A DNA stretch of 64,000 bases from Alphaproteobacteria bacterium (GCA_016124315.1 WGNW01000010.1:1-64000); one strand, 5' to 3'. Positions 10,180 to 21,717 are shown, numbered from the stretch's first letter. The notes: generated from the letters alone by a model not told the origin. Made by a program: numbers and translations.

Positions 10180-11685
10180 CTAGGATCCCAGTTTCAGTGT
10201 CTGCTCCTCCTCCCCGTCTTCCCCGTCCGCCCCGTCGGTTCCCGCCATCGTCCGGTAGAGCTGGAGATAACGGCGCGCGGAGCGGTTCCACGAGAAATCC
10301 TGAGCCATTGCCGTCTCGGCCAGGCGACGCCACGTCAGCGGCTCGCGCCACAGCGTCGTCGCCCGCGCGGCCGTGCGCAGCAGGTCGTCGGCATGGCCCG
10401 CCGCGGCGTGGAACCCGGTCGCGGTGCGCTCGGCGAGCGCAGCCGGGTCGGCATGGACGATGGTGTCGGCCAGACCGCCGGTCGGCCGCACGATGGGAAT
10501 GCTGCCATAGCGCAGGGCGTAGAGCTGGGTGAGGCCGCAGGGCTCGAAACGGGCGGGGGCGAGCAGCATGTCGGAACCGGCGATCAGCCGGTGCGCGGTC
10601 GCCTCGTCGTAGCCGATCCGGCCGGCGATGCGGCCCGGCGCGGCGCTGGCGAGGGCGGCGAAACCCTCCTCGAAGCGCCGTTCGCCCTGGGCAACGAAGG
10701 CGAACTGGCCCAGCTCGCGGGCGATCGCGGGAGCGGCCGCCAGGACCTGGTCAGCCATCTTCTGCTCGGTGAGCCGGCTGACATAGACGAACAGCGGCCG
10801 GTCGGGATCGACCTCCAGCCCCAGTTCCGCCTGGATCGCCGCCTTGCAGGCCCGCTTGCCTGACAGGTCCGCCGCCGTATAGCGGGCCGGGAGCAACGGG
10901 TCGTGGGCCGGGTCCCAGGTGCCGTAGTCGACGCCGTTCAGGATGCCTTCGAGGTCGCCGACGCGGGCCGACAGCAGGCCCTCCAACCCCCAGCCGAACT
11001 CGCCGGTGGTGATCTCGCGGGCATAGCTGGGGCTGACCGTGACAAGCTGGCGGGCGAACCGGATGCCCGCCTTGAGGAACGAAACCTTGCCGTAGAACTC
11101 GGCCCCGTCCGGGTTGAGGTAATCCGGCCCGATGCCGACGCGTTCGGCCACGTCCATGCCGAAGACGCCCTGGAACGCCATGTTGTGGATGGAGAACAGG
11201 GTCGGCGCGCCGCCGTCGCCCGCCTGGTGGGACAGCAGCGGCAGCAGACCCGTGTGCCAGTCGTTGGCGTGCACCACGTCCGGCTGCCAGTCGATGGGCC
11301 CGTGTCCGGCCGCGAGGCGGGCCCCGGCGTGGCACAGCAGCGCATAGCGCTGGAAGTTGTCCGGCCAGTCCCGCCCGTCGCGGTCGGCATAGAGGCCGCC
11401 CTGGCGGTCGAACAGCGGTGGGCAGTCCACGAGCCCGACGGGCAGCTCGGAGCCCGGCAGATTGCCGGGAATGATGCCGACGTCGTCGAACCCCATGACG
11501 GCGCCCAGCGACAGCGGCGCCCGGCGGCGCTCGATGCGCTCCAGCGCCACCGGATAGGCCGGCATCAGCAGCCGGACGTCGACGCCCAGCCGGCGCAGCG
11601 CCACGGGAAGGGCGTAGCTTACGTCGGCGAGACCGCCCGTCTTCGCCAGGGGATAGATTTCGGACGAGACGAAGAGGATGCGCAT
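10180..11685 (-). CDS. glgA: Glycogen synthase
   Basis: A 501-residue GT5 glycosyltransferase that extends alpha-1,4-glucan from ADP-glucose. The N-terminus MRILFVSSEIYPLAKTGGLADV contains the K15-T-G-G-L ADP-glucose motif; the C-terminal domain has FEPCGLTQLYALRYG and IVRPTGGLADT. The ATG at 11685 gives the standard N-terminus; upstream codons in the same frame do not resemble the family. A short acidic tail (TDGADGEDGEEEQ) is unusual. It is divergent from glgX across a gap with a perfect FNR-type box, and is followed by DUF2934 and glucan phosphorylase genes. No glgC or glgB is in the window. Confidence 0.95.
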   Translation of the reverse strand: MRILFVSSEIYPLAKTGGLADVSYALPVALRRLGVDVRLLMPAYPVALERIERRRAPLSLGAVMGFDDVGIIPGNLPGSELPVGLVDCPPLFDRQGGLYADRDGRDWPDNFQRYALLCHAGARLAAGHGPIDWQPDVVHANDWHTGLLPLLSHQAGDGGAPTLFSIHNMAFQGVFGMDVAERVGIGPDYLNPDGAEFYGKVSFLKAGIRFARQLVTVSPSYAREITTGEFGWGLEGLLSARVGDLEGILNGVDYGTWDPAHDPLLPARYTAADLSGKRACKAAIQAELGLEVDPDRPLFVYVSRLTEQKMADQVLAAAPAIARELGQFAFVAQGERRFEEGFAALASAAPGRIAGRIGYDEATAHRLIAGSDMLLAPARFEPCGLTQLYALRYGSIPIVRPTGGLADTIVHADPAALAERTATGFHAAAGHADDLLRTAARATTLWREPLTWRRLAETAMAQDFSWNRSARRYLQLYRTMAGTDGADGEDGEEEQTLKLGS

Positions 11686-11804
11686 CGCAGCTTCCGACCT
11701 AGAGGGGTACGCCTCCCGGCTCCTTGGCGTGCGGCCGGTTCGGTGCGCGTCACGAGAATTACGCAAATTCGTGTCAAATTTAGGCTCGGCAGACGGAAAT
11801 CACC

Positions 11805-11818
11805 TTGATTCATGTCAA
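11805..11818. promoter_or_regulatory. Perfect FNR/FixK-type box between glgA and glgX
   Basis: TTGATTCATGTCAA is an exact TTGA-N6-TCAA site. It is centred about 126 bases from the glgA ATG and 137 bases from the glgX ATG, so it could serve either divergent promoter or both. Binding is inferred from the motif and from the FixLJ/FNR-type cluster 5 kb away. Confidence 0.72.
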
Positions 11819-11948
11819 CCGATGGAAGTGCGTGCTGCTATGGTGGAAGTATGCCGCGCACGTCCCTCGACCGATCAAGCCTGATTCGGATTCCGTCTGT
11901 CGCGTCAAGCCTGCCGAAACCGCACTTGTCATTTCCCGTTCCGCCGGT

Positions 11949-14003
<2,055 letters not shown>

Positions 14004-14009
14004 GGCCCG

Positions 14010-16502
14010 TCAGCCCGCCGCCGCCACCGGGCTCGCGTCGCGGGTCAGGCCGTAGGGCGCCACCCGCCAGATCTCCGAGGCGTATTCCCGGATGGTCCGA
14101 TCCGAGGAGAAGCGGCCCATGCCGCTGACGTTGAGGACCGACCGGCGCCACCAGTCGTCCTGGTTCCGGTAGGCGGCGTCGGCCGCCGCCTGTGCGTCGA
14201 GGTAGGCGCGGAAGTCGGCCAGCAGCATGTAGTAGTCGCCGCCGTCGAGCAGCGCGTCGGCAACCGCCCGGTGCGCGTCCCGGTCCTCGGGCGAGAACGT
14301 GCCCGACGCGATGGCGTCGAGCACCCGGGCGAGCGACGGGTCGGCCTCGTAGAGCGCGCGCGGCTCATAGTCGCCGCGGCGGCGCGCCTCGACCTCGTCG
14401 GCCTTCAGGCCGAAGAAGAACACATTGTCCTCGCCGACCGCCTCGCCGATCTCGATGTTGGCGCCGTCCCAGGTGCCGATGGTCAGCGCGCCGTTGAGGG
14501 CGAACTTCATGTTGCCGGTGCCCGACGCCTCGGCCCCGGCGGTGGAGACCTGCTCCGACAGGTCGGCGGCCGGAATGATGGTCTCCGCCAGGCTGACGCC
14601 GTAGTTGGGAATGAAGGCCACCTTCAGCCACGGCGCTGCGGCCGGATCGGCGTTGACCGTGGCGGCCACGTCGTTGATCAGCTTGATGATCAGCTTCGCG
14701 CGGTGGTAGCTGGACGCCGCCTTGCCCCCGAAGATCACCGCACGCGGCACCATGCCCTGCGTATGGCCGTCCTTGATGCGATGGTAGCGGTGAACCACAT
14801 GCAGCAGGTTGAGCAGCTGCCGCTTGTACTCGTGGATGCGCTTCACCTGGATGTCGAACAGGAAGTCGGGGTCGACGGCGATCCCCATTTCCCGCTGCAT
14901 GTAGGCGCCGAGCCGCTCCTTGTTCATGCGCTTGACGGCGGCGAACCGCCTGCGGAAGCCCGCGTCCTCGGCAGCCGGCGCCAGGTCGGAGAGGCCGGCC
15001 AGCCCGACGTGCCAGTCGGTGCCGATCCGCTCGGTGAGCAGACGGCCGAGCCCCGGATTGGAAATGCTCAGCCAGCGCCGGTTGGAGACGCCGTTGGTCT
15101 TGCAGGTGATGCGGCCAGGAAACAGGTGCTCGAAATCCCCGAAGGTGCTCGCCCGCATGATATCGGTATGGAGCTGGGAAACGCCGTTCACCTTGTGGCT
15201 GCCGACGAAGGCGAGATGGGCCATGCGAATGCGCCGGTCGCCGTCCTCGTCGACCAGCGACACCCGGCGCAGCAGGCCGGTGTCGCCTGGATGATGGCGC
15301 GCCACGTCGTCCAGGAAGTCGCCGTTGATCCGGTAGATGATCTCGAGGTGGCGCGGCAGCACGCGCCCGAGCAGGCCCACTGGCCAGGTTTCCAGCGCCT
15401 CGGGCAGCAACGTGTGGTTGGTATAGGCGAAGACCTCTCGCGCCAAGGCGCAGGCCCGCTCCCAGGGCAGCCAGTGCACGTCGACCAGCAGCCGCACCAG
15501 CTCGGCGACGCCGAGCGCCGGATGGGTATCGTTGAGCTGGATCGCCGCCTTGCGGGGCAGCAGGTCGAAGCCCGTGCAGGTCTCCAGGTAGCGGCCGAGG
15601 ATGTCCTGCACGGAGGCGGCGACGAAGAAATATTCCTGCCGCAGGCGCAGTTCACGGCCCTGCTCGGTGGAATCGTCCGGATAGAGCACCCGCGAGAGCA
15701 TCTCCGAGTCGGTCCGGTCGCGCACCGCGCCGGCGTGGTCGCCGGTGTTGAAGTGGCCAATGTCCAGGTCGTTCGCGGCACGGGCCGACCACAGGCGCAG
15801 CGTGTTGACCATGTCCTGGTCGAAGCCGGACACCTGCAGGTCGTAAGCGGTGGCCTCCACCTCGCGCTCCGGCACCCAGCGGGCGGCGCCGCCATGATGC
15901 TCGACCCGCCCGCCGAAACCGATCCGGTAACGGGCGTGGGGCCGCGCGAACTCCCAGGGATTGCCGTGCCGCAGCCATTCCTCCGGCCGCTCCACCTGCC
16001 AGCCCTTGTCGATCCCCTGGGCGAACATGCCATGGTCGTAGCGGATGCCGTAGCCGCAGGCGGGGTAGCCCAGCGTGGTCAGGGAATCCATCAGGCAGGC
16101 GGCCAGTCTGCCCAGGCCGCCATTGCCCAGCGCCGCGTCGTATTCCTGCTCACAGATCTCCTCCAGGTCGACACCCAGGTCGGCGAGCGCGCCGCGGACC
16201 GTGGACTCCAGGCCCAGGTTGAGCAAGTGGGTCTTGAGCGACCGGCCGATGAGGAATTCCATGGACAGGTAGTAGACGGTCTTCACGTCGCGCCGGTGCA
16301 TCATGCGCTTGGTGCCGAGCCAGCGCTTGGCCATCCGGGCGCGCAGGAACAGCGCGACGGCCTGGAACCAGTCGCCCGCCGTGGCCGTGGCGGGGTGCTT
16401 CCCCACCGAGCCGATCATGGTCTCCACGATCTCCGCGCCGACGTCCCGATCTCGGGCATCGGCAGCGGGGCCCATGGCGGATTGGCCCATTACGCCGTCC
16501 AT
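14010..16502 (-). CDS. glgP: Glycogen phosphorylase (classical GT35)
   Basis: An 830-residue classical glycogen/maltodextrin phosphorylase; it produces glucose-1-phosphate with PLP as cofactor. EASGTGNMKFALNGA carries the PLP lysine, and YYLSMEFLIGRSL, IQLNDTHPALGVAELVR and VKRIHEYKRQLLN are family signatures. The ATG at 16502 has AGGGAAG 6 bases upstream; a TTG just before it is less likely. Together with glgX it would degrade glycogen. An 18-bp palindrome lies 84 bases upstream. It is the second phosphorylase in the window and only distantly related to the one at 7419-9926. Confidence 0.96.
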   Translation of the reverse strand: MDGVMGQSAMGPAADARDRDVGAEIVETMIGSVGKHPATATAGDWFQAVALFLRARMAKRWLGTKRMMHRRDVKTVYYLSMEFLIGRSLKTHLLNLGLESTVRGALADLGVDLEEICEQEYDAALGNGGLGRLAACLMDSLTTLGYPACGYGIRYDHGMFAQGIDKGWQVERPEEWLRHGNPWEFARPHARYRIGFGGRVEHHGGAARWVPEREVEATAYDLQVSGFDQDMVNTLRLWSARAANDLDIGHFNTGDHAGAVRDRTDSEMLSRVLYPDDSTEQGRELRLRQEYFFVAASVQDILGRYLETCTGFDLLPRKAAIQLNDTHPALGVAELVRLLVDVHWLPWERACALAREVFAYTNHTLLPEALETWPVGLLGRVLPRHLEIIYRINGDFLDDVARHHPGDTGLLRRVSLVDEDGDRRIRMAHLAFVGSHKVNGVSQLHTDIMRASTFGDFEHLFPGRITCKTNGVSNRRWLSISNPGLGRLLTERIGTDWHVGLAGLSDLAPAAEDAGFRRRFAAVKRMNKERLGAYMQREMGIAVDPDFLFDIQVKRIHEYKRQLLNLLHVVHRYHRIKDGHTQGMVPRAVIFGGKAASSYHRAKLIIKLINDVAATVNADPAAAPWLKVAFIPNYGVSLAETIIPAADLSEQVSTAGAEASGTGNMKFALNGALTIGTWDGANIEIGEAVGEDNVFFFGLKADEVEARRRGDYEPRALYEADPSLARVLDAIASGTFSPEDRDAHRAVADALLDGGDYYMLLADFRAYLDAQAAADAAYRNQDDWWRRSVLNVSGMGRFSSDRTIREYASEIWRVAPYGLTRDASPVAAAG

Positions 16503-16585
16503 CAAAGACTTCCCTTCACCGTCATTCTACGCCACTCGCAGCGGGACTGGATCGCCCGTCTGTCATAGTAGTCTGGCTACGGCAC

Positions 16586-16603
16586 CCTACAATATATTGT
16601 AGG
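16586..16603. promoter_or_regulatory. Perfect 18-bp palindrome upstream of glgP
   Basis: CCTACAATATATTGTAGG is a perfect AT-rich palindrome in very GC-rich surroundings, 84 bases upstream of the glgP ATG. It has the size of a dimeric repressor operator. The cognate regulator is not identified. The rest of the 16503-16839 gap holds the terminator at 16782 and no credible gene. Confidence 0.6.
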
Positions 16604-16781
16604 TGACTCCAGCGCGTCTCCTCACGTTTCAGTTTTTTACGTCGAGCATGGGAGGCGGGCCGCGTGCCGTCAACGCATCACCTTATCCCCTTGACCCTGA
16701 AGAGGCGGTGAACGAGCGCGCAGGTCGAAACGCCGACCGCATCACGGCCGCCGATTCGACTAAGCACGCTGGAACGATACG

Positions 16782-16813
16782 AAAACGGCGCCGCCTCCGT
16801 GAAAGTGGCGGCG
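16782..16813 (-). terminator. Probable intrinsic terminator of the Crp/FNR gene
   Basis: On the minus strand a 7-bp perfect stem (CGCCGCC / GGCGGCG, loop 11) is followed by CCG and four T. It begins 27 bases after the stop codon of the Crp/FNR gene at 16840. The T tract is short, so efficiency is uncertain. Confidence 0.55.
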
Positions 16814-16839
16814 GCGAGGGCTTGTCGGAGCGAGTCGGG

Positions 16840-17526
16840 CTACTGCAGTCGGGCGGATGCCTGAGAGGCGAGAACCTCCTCCGAGAGCGTCACCTCGCGG
16901 CTGCCGCGCAGCCGGATGGCACCCTGGCGATCGAGCTGCGCAAGGGTCCGCGACACCGTCTCGATGGTGAGGCCGAGATAGTCGGCGATGTCGAGGCGCG
17001 ACATGGGCAAGCGCACGCTCTCGCCCCGACCGATCTGGGCGGCCAGGTCGGCGAGGAACTGGACCACCCGCTCGGTGGCGTTCTTGCGGCCCAGCACGAT
17101 CATGTGCTCCTGGGCGCGGGCGAGCTGGCGGCAGGCCAGCCCCAGCAGCACGGATGCGGCGCTCGCGTCGGCGCTGGTCGCCCGCCCCAGCGCGGTACGG
17201 CTCACCAGGGCGATCTCGCAGGCGGTCACCGACTCGGCGGAGCCGCCGTGCATATCGCCGGTTTCCAGGCCGAAGACGTCGCCGGGAAAGCAGAAGGCGG
17301 TGATCTGGCGTCGTCCGTCGTCCAGCAGGCGGCTGATCCGCACGGTCCCGGAAACGACGCGGTAGACGAAATCCGCCGTCTCTCCCTCGCCGTAGATCTC
17401 CTCGTCCCTGGCGAAGTTCATGGCGAAGCCCGTCAGGCGGAGCCCGGGCGCGAGTTCCACAGTCCCGGCGCCCCCGGACCGATGATGCGATGTCCTGACG
17501 TGAATGCTGTTCTGGCCCGGGATCAT
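16840..17526 (-). CDS. Crp/FNR-family regulator, FixK-like
   Basis: A 228-residue Crp/FNR regulator. The cAMP-binding-type beta-barrel includes [19 protein letters not shown] and [13 protein letters not shown]. The C-terminal helix-turn-helix is [20 protein letters not shown], where E-x-x-S-R is the FNR/FixK recognition helix for TTGA-type half sites. No N-terminal cysteine cluster is seen, so it should not be a direct Fe-S O2 sensor like FNR; control through FixLJ, as for FixK, is the likely route. The ATG at 17526 is preferred over an in-frame TTG at 17550. It is divergent from fixL, and is the obvious candidate for binding the four FNR-type boxes nearby. Confidence 0.9.
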   Translation of the reverse strand: MIPGQNSIHVRTSHHRSGGAGTVELAPGLRLTGFAMNFARDEEIYGEGETADFVYRVVSGTVRISRLLDDGRRQITAFCFPGDVFGLETGDMHGGSAESVTACEIALVSRTALGRATSADASAASVLLGLACRQLARAQEHMIVLGRKNATERVVQFLADLAAQIGRGESVRLPMSRLDIADYLGLTIETVSRTLAQLDRQGAIRLRGSREVTLSEEVLASQASARLQ

Positions 17527-17686
17527 GGCCGCCTCCGTTGCTGCCGACAATCTGTTGGTAACGCAACCGTGTCCGGTCCAAAATTCGGGTTCACCCCCTA
17601 GGGGATTCTACGTAGATTTTAGTGGTGAACTGGCGGCGCCTATGCCCGGCTCTAGGGGCGTGTCGGCGTATCCACTGGCGAGAGAG

Positions 17687-19183
17687 ATGTTTCTTAAGGA
17701 AGGTTGGCCGGCTCCCCGCGTCCTGTCGGGGCAGGATTTCCACAAGTCGGGCGTCATCGTCGCGCTGGTCGTGTGCGCCGCCGCCGGCGTCGCCCTTGCC
17801 GCCTCACCCTATCCCATCGACCGCGTCGTCTTCATCGGGCTGACGATCGCGGCCCTGGCCGGCGCCGTGCTCGGCTCCGTCGGCCTTTCGGCAGCAGCCT
17901 CGGCCGCCGGCATGGCCCTGAGCCTGAGCCTCGCGCTCGAACCGGGAGCGGAACCGCTGGACTGGTACGCCGCCGTTCTCTTTCTCCTGATCGGCGCGGG
18001 CAGCATCCTGGCGGCCAGCCGGCTTCGGGCAACCCGCGACCAGGCGCAGGTGGCCAGCCAGTACGCCGCCGAGCGGGAGGCCCACCTCCAGTCCATCCTC
18101 GACACCGTGCCCGACGCCATGATCGTGATCGACGAGGCAGGCATGATCCGTCTGTTCAGCCAGGCGGCCGAGCGGCTGTTCGGCTTCACGGCGGACGAGG
18201 CCATGGGGCGCAACGTCATGGATCTGATGCCTCAGCCGTACCGCGACGCCCATGACGGCTACATCCGGCGCTACCTGGATACCGGGGAACGGCGGATCAT
18301 CGGCATCGGCCGCTTGGTGTTCGGCGCGCGCAAGGATGGCTCCACCTTTCCGATGGAGCTGTCGGTGGGCGAGATGCAGTCGCGGGGACGGCGGTTCTTC
18401 ACCGGCTTCGCGCGCGACCTGACGGAACGGCGGGAGCGGGAAAGCCGGCTGCAGGAGCTTCAATCCGAGCTGATGCACATGTCCCGTCTGACCGCCATGG
18501 GCAACATGGCCTCATCGCTGGCGCACGAACTGAACCAACCGCTGACGGCGGTCGCCAATTACCTGCGCGGCTCGGCGCGCCTGCTCCAGGCGGACGAGGT
18601 CGATCGTGAACGGCTCGGCCAGGCGCTGGAAAGGGCGAACGAGCAGACGCTGCGGGCCGGCGAGATCATCCGGCGGCTGCGCAGCTTCCTCGCCCGCGGC
18701 GAGGCCGAACGGCGTGTCGAGGACCTGCCGCGGCTCATCGAGGAGGCAAGCGCGCTCGCCCTCGTCGGCGCCAAGGAGCGGGATGTCCAGGTGCGCTACG
18801 ACTTCGACCCCGCCGCGCGCACGGTGCTGGCCGACAGGATCCAGATCCAGCAGGTGCTGCTCAACCTGATCCGCAACGCCATGGAGGCCATGGCGGCGAC
18901 ACCCATACGGCAGCTCACCATCTCGACGGCATCCGACGGAACGGACATGATCGAGGTCGCGGTGGCGGATACGGGCACCGGCCTTGCCAAGGAAGTGGCG
19001 GCACAATTGTTCCAGCCGTTCCTGTCGACCAAGGAGCAGGGCATGGGGATGGGCCTGTCCATCTGCCGCACCATCGTCGAAGCCCATGGCGGAAGCATAC
19101 GCGCCGAACCAAATCCTGGAGGGGGAACCCGCTTCGCGTTCACTCTCGTACGTGTGAACGAGCAGGAAGGGGAGAATGACTGA
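17687..19183 (+). CDS. fixL: Oxygen-sensing haem-PAS histidine kinase FixL
   Basis: A 498-residue membrane histidine kinase. The N-terminal third has about four hydrophobic segments (for example [18 protein letters not shown]). A PAS domain follows, with haem-ligand His in HDGY (H189) and Arg in GIGR (R209); the 20-residue spacing equals that of the haem His and distal Arg of rhizobial FixL. The [13 protein letters not shown] and [11 protein letters not shown] segments are almost FixL-identical. The kinase part has the phospho-acceptor H280 in [10 protein letters not shown], the N box NLIRNAMEA, and [10 protein letters not shown]. The start at 17687 is chosen among several ATGs and is uncertain. 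It overlaps fixJ by 8 bases. Confidence 0.9.
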   Translation: MFLKEGWPAPRVLSGQDFHKSGVIVALVVCAAAGVALAASPYPIDRVVFIGLTIAALAGAVLGSVGLSAAASAAGMALSLSLALEPGAEPLDWYAAVLFLLIGAGSILAASRLRATRDQAQVASQYAAEREAHLQSILDTVPDAMIVIDEAGMIRLFSQAAERLFGFTADEAMGRNVMDLMPQPYRDAHDGYIRRYLDTGERRIIGIGRLVFGARKDGSTFPMELSVGEMQSRGRRFFTGFARDLTERRERESRLQELQSELMHMSRLTAMGNMASSLAHELNQPLTAVANYLRGSARLLQADEVDRERLGQALERANEQTLRAGEIIRRLRSFLARGEAERRVEDLPRLIEEASALALVGAKERDVQVRYDFDPAARTVLADRIQIQQVLLNLIRNAMEAMAATPIRQLTISTASDGTDMIEVAVADTGTGLAKEVAAQLFQPFLSTKEQGMGMGLSICRTIVEAHGGSIRAEPNPGGGTRFAFTLVRVNEQEGEND

Positions 19184-19787
19184 GGTCGCCGCGATCCACG
19201 TCATCGACGACGATGCCGCCGTCCGGGACTCCCTGACGTTCCTGCTGGACACTGCCGGGCTGCCCGTCATCGCCCACGATTCGGCACGGCATTTCCTGGA
19301 GGCGGCCGCGGCAAACTCGGCGGGGTGCATCGTGGCCGACGTCCGCATGCCGGAGATCGACGGCCTGCAGCTGTTGCGGCACCTGTCGGACCGCGGCATC
19401 GAGACACCGGTCATTGTCATCACCGGCCACGGAGACATTCCGCTGGCTGTGAGCGCCATGAAGGCCGGCGCCGTCGACTTCATCGAAAAACCGTTCGACG
19501 ACGAGGTCCTGCTCCGGGCGGTCCGCACCGCGCTGGACCGGGGAGGCCAGCGGGCGACGCAGAACGGCATGCTGGCCGAACTCTCCGCCCGGCTTGAGAC
19601 CCTCTCGTCGCGGGAACGCCAGGTCTTCGACGGTATCGTCGCCGGACGTCCCAACAAGGTGATCGCCCACGAACTGGGGATCAGCCCGCGGACGGTCGAG
19701 GTCTACCGGTCGCACGTGATGACCAAGATGCAGGCCGAAACCCTGCCCGACCTGGTCCGCATGGCCACGCAAGTGCAATCCGCCTGA
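19176..19787 (+). CDS. fixJ: Response regulator FixJ
   Basis: A 203-residue two-domain regulator. The receiver has the acidic pocket DDD at 11-13, phospho-acceptor D55 in [12 protein letters not shown], and the conserved Lys in FIEKPF. The LuxR-type helix-turn-helix ([39 protein letters not shown], residues about 143-181) binds DNA. It overlaps fixL by 8 bases, so the two are translated together. FixJ activates fixK-type genes under low oxygen in rhizobia, and a Crp/FNR gene is directly adjacent here. Identity is well supported. Confidence 0.93.
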   Translation: MTEVAAIHVIDDDAAVRDSLTFLLDTAGLPVIAHDSARHFLEAAAANSAGCIVADVRMPEIDGLQLLRHLSDRGIETPVIVITGHGDIPLAVSAMKAGAVDFIEKPFDDEVLLRAVRTALDRGGQRATQNGMLAELSARLETLSSRERQVFDGIVAGRPNKVIAHELGISPRTVEVYRSHVMTKMQAETLPDLVRMATQVQSA

Positions 19788-19877
19788 GCGCCGCCGAATC
19801 TTGCGGCAAATCAAGGCACAACGCACCGTCGATGGCTGATTGTAGCGCGATCGATGCGCTGTTGAAGGCATGAACCC

Positions 19878-20306
19878 TTGGCCAGCCAAGTGCCATCCGC
19901 GTCAACCATCGTCCTCGTCGACGACGACGATGCCGTGCTGCACTCCCTCCGCTTCGCCCTCGAACTGGAGGGTTTCACGGTGCGCGCGTTCTCCAGCGGC
20001 GACGCCCTGCTGGAGCGGCCCGACATCGCCGCCGGCGCCTGCCTGGTGATCGACTACACCATGCCCGGGCTCAACGGCCTCGACCTGCTCAGGGTGCTGC
20101 GCGAGCACGGCGTGAGCGCGCCGGCCATCCTGATGACCGGCGACCCGACGCCGGCATTCCTCATGGGCGCCGCAATCGCCGGAGCGACCGTGCTGGAGAA
20201 GCCGGCGCTCGGCGACCTGGGCCTGGTGGTGAGACGGCTGCTGGCGCAACGCAAGGGACGGACCACGCCGAACGGCGACGCCAACGGCAGTGCGTCGGCC
20301 CATTGA
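19878..20306 (+). CDS. Stand-alone receiver-domain protein
   Basis: A 142-residue protein that is just a CheY-like receiver: acidic cluster DDDD near residues 15-18, phospho-acceptor D59 in LVIDYTMPGLNG, and KP in VLEKPALGD. There is no output domain, only a polar tail of about 20 residues. It follows fixLJ at 90 bases, so it may act as a phosphate sink or connector for FixL. The start is set at TTG 19878 with GAAGG 9 bases upstream; a GTG at 19890 is the alternative. A weak FNR-like sequence (TTGCGGCAAATCAA, one mismatch) lies at 19801-19814. Confidence 0.85.
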   Translation: MASQVPSASTIVLVDDDDAVLHSLRFALELEGFTVRAFSSGDALLERPDIAAGACLVIDYTMPGLNGLDLLRVLREHGVSAPAILMTGDPTPAFLMGAAIAGATVLEKPALGDLGLVVRRLLAQRKGRTTPNGDANGSASAH

Positions 20307-20316
20307 CACATGTCAA
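20303..20316. promoter_or_regulatory. Perfect FNR/FixK-type box upstream of the hydrolase-PRTase pair
   Basis: TTGACACATGTCAA fits TTGA-N6-TCAA exactly and is nearly a full palindrome. Its centre lies about 63 bases before the chosen start (20373) of the hydrolase gene, the normal distance for class II activation. This also argues against the in-frame ATG at 20310, which lies within the box. Confidence 0.78.
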
Positions 20317-20372
20317 TGCGGTGGCCGGCAGTTCGCTGTTTCATGGACACGTTGAAACAACTGGGTCCGGCA

Positions 20373-21041
20373 ATGATGAACACCCCAGCCCATGAACATG
20401 CGGCGGTGGCCATAGGCCGGTTGAGGCTGGACGGGCTGCTGAGCATCCCCGCCGACGCCCACGGCACGGTGATCTTCGCCCATGGCAGCGGCAGCAGCCG
20501 GTCCAGCCCGCGCAATGCGCGGGTCGCGCAGGCGCTGCAGGATGCGGGCTTCGCCACCCTGCTGTTCGACCTGTTGACCGAGGCGGAAGCGGCGGACCGT
20601 TCCAACGTCTTCGACGTCCATCTGCTGGGCTCGCGGCTGCTCCAGGCCACCAAATGGGCGACCGAGCAGGAGGCCCTGAGCGGCCTGCCCGTGGGCTATT
20701 TCGGCGCCAGCACCGGCGCGGCGGCAGCGCTGATCGCCGCGGCGGCACGGCCGCCCCATCTCAAGGCCGTCGTGTCGCGGGGCGGACGTCCCGATCTGGC
20801 CGGGCTCGCCCTTGCGGAGGTGGCGGTGCCGACCCTGCTGATCGTGGGCGGCGAGGACCCCGACGTGCTCCAGTTGAACCGGCAGGCGCTCAAGCGGATG
20901 GCCTGCCTCGCCCGCCTCTCCGTCGTCCCCGGCGCCACCCACCTGTTCGAGGAACCCGGCGCCCTCGAGCAGGTCATCACCCAGTCCGCTGCGTGGTTCG
21001 CAAGCCACCTTGTGCCGATGGACCGCCGTCACTGTGCTTGA
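20373..21041 (+). CDS. Alpha/beta hydrolase of the dienelactone-hydrolase-like type
   Basis: A 222-residue cytoplasmic alpha/beta hydrolase. The N-terminus (LRLDGLLSIPADAHGTVIFAHGSGSSR) holds the oxyanion-hole HGSG; the nucleophile elbow is GYFGASTGAAAAL, with Ser followed by TG. LLIVGGEDPDV provides the acid and VPGATHLFEEPG the histidine. Proteins of this type are often encoded next to a phosphoribosyltransferase, and sometimes fused to it, as with the next gene, which it overlaps by 8 bases. Substrate unknown. The start at 20373 leaves room for a promoter after the FNR-type box. Confidence 0.83.
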   Translation: MMNTPAHEHAAVAIGRLRLDGLLSIPADAHGTVIFAHGSGSSRSSPRNARVAQALQDAGFATLLFDLLTEAEAADRSNVFDVHLLGSRLLQATKWATEQEALSGLPVGYFGASTGAAAALIAAAARPPHLKAVVSRGGRPDLAGLALAEVAVPTLLIVGGEDPDVLQLNRQALKRMACLARLSVVPGATHLFEEPGALEQVITQSAAWFASHLVPMDRRHCA

Positions 21042-21717
21042 GGACCGGGCGAGCGCGGGCGCCCGGCTCGCCCGTCGGCTTTCCGCCTATCGCGACGCGC
21101 ACCCGCTGGTGCTGGCGCTGCCGCGGGGCGGCGTGCCCGTGGCCGAGGAGATCGCCCGCCGGCTGGGCGCCCCCCTCGACGTGGTCATCGTCCGCAAGAT
21201 CGGCGCCCCGTTCCATGAGGAACTGGCCATCGGCGCCGTCGTCGACGGGGCGGCGCCCATCGTGGTGCTCAACGACGAACTGGTTCAGGCCACGGGCGCG
21301 TCGGCCCAATACATCGAGCGCACGAAGGCCGAGAACCTGCGGGAGATGGAACGGCGCGCGGCGCTATACCGGGGCGGACGCCACGGCTACGACGTGGCGG
21401 GCCGCACCGTCATCCTGGTCGACGACGGCATCGCCACCGGCGCGACGGTCCGCGCCGCCCTCAGCGCCATGCGGCAGGCCGGGGCGGGAAGGCTCGTCCT
21501 CGCCGTGCCAGTCGCGCCGCCCGACATCGCCGCCTCCCTCGCCGAAGAGGTCGACGACCTCGTATGCCTGGAAATGCCGTCGCCGTTCTACGCCGTTGGC
21601 GGCCACTACCGGCATTTCCCCCAGATATCGGACGGCGAGGTGGTCGCGGTGCTGGAGACGGCCCACCGCCGGCGGCCGCTCGGCCCGGAGCCGCCTGCCC
21701 CCTCAGGCGCCGCCTGA
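21034..21717 (+). CDS. Phosphoribosyltransferase-family protein
   Basis: A 227-residue type I PRTase-fold protein. LEDRASAGARLARRL and LALPRGGVPVAEEIARRLGAPLDVVIVRKIGAP are typical of the group usually encoded with dienelactone-hydrolase-like proteins. The PRPP-binding loop is VILVDDGIATGAT. Start GTG at 21034 lies within the end of the hydrolase gene, giving an 8-base overlap and probably coupled translation. The 3' end overlaps the convergent DksA-like gene by 15 bases. The base or nucleotide acceptor is unknown. Confidence 0.87.
   Translation: MLEDRASAGARLARRLSAYRDAHPLVLALPRGGVPVAEEIARRLGAPLDVVIVRKIGAPFHEELAIGAVVDGAAPIVVLNDELVQATGASAQYIERTKAENLREMERRAALYRGGRHGYDVAGRTVILVDDGIATGATVRAALSAMRQAGAGRLVLAVPVAPPDIAASLAEEVDDLVCLEMPSPFYAVGGHYRHFPQISDGEVVAVLETAHRRRPLGPEPPAPSGAA

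Noticed and set aside
11751..11774. CACGAGAATT / AAATTCGTG as a glgA operator
   Set aside because: Imperfect arms and no regulator to match; too weak to list.
14271..16568. A 765-codon frame opposite glgP
   Set aside because: Antisense to a certain glycogen phosphorylase; no domain recognisable.
16603..17601. A 332-codon plus-strand frame in front of fixL
   Set aside because: Opposite to the Crp/FNR gene, which has a convincing helix-turn-helix; the frame shows no protein-like features.
19801..19814. TTGCGGCAAATCAA as a further FNR box
   Set aside because: One mismatch at a key base and no clear promoter distance; kept only as a remark on the receiver gene.
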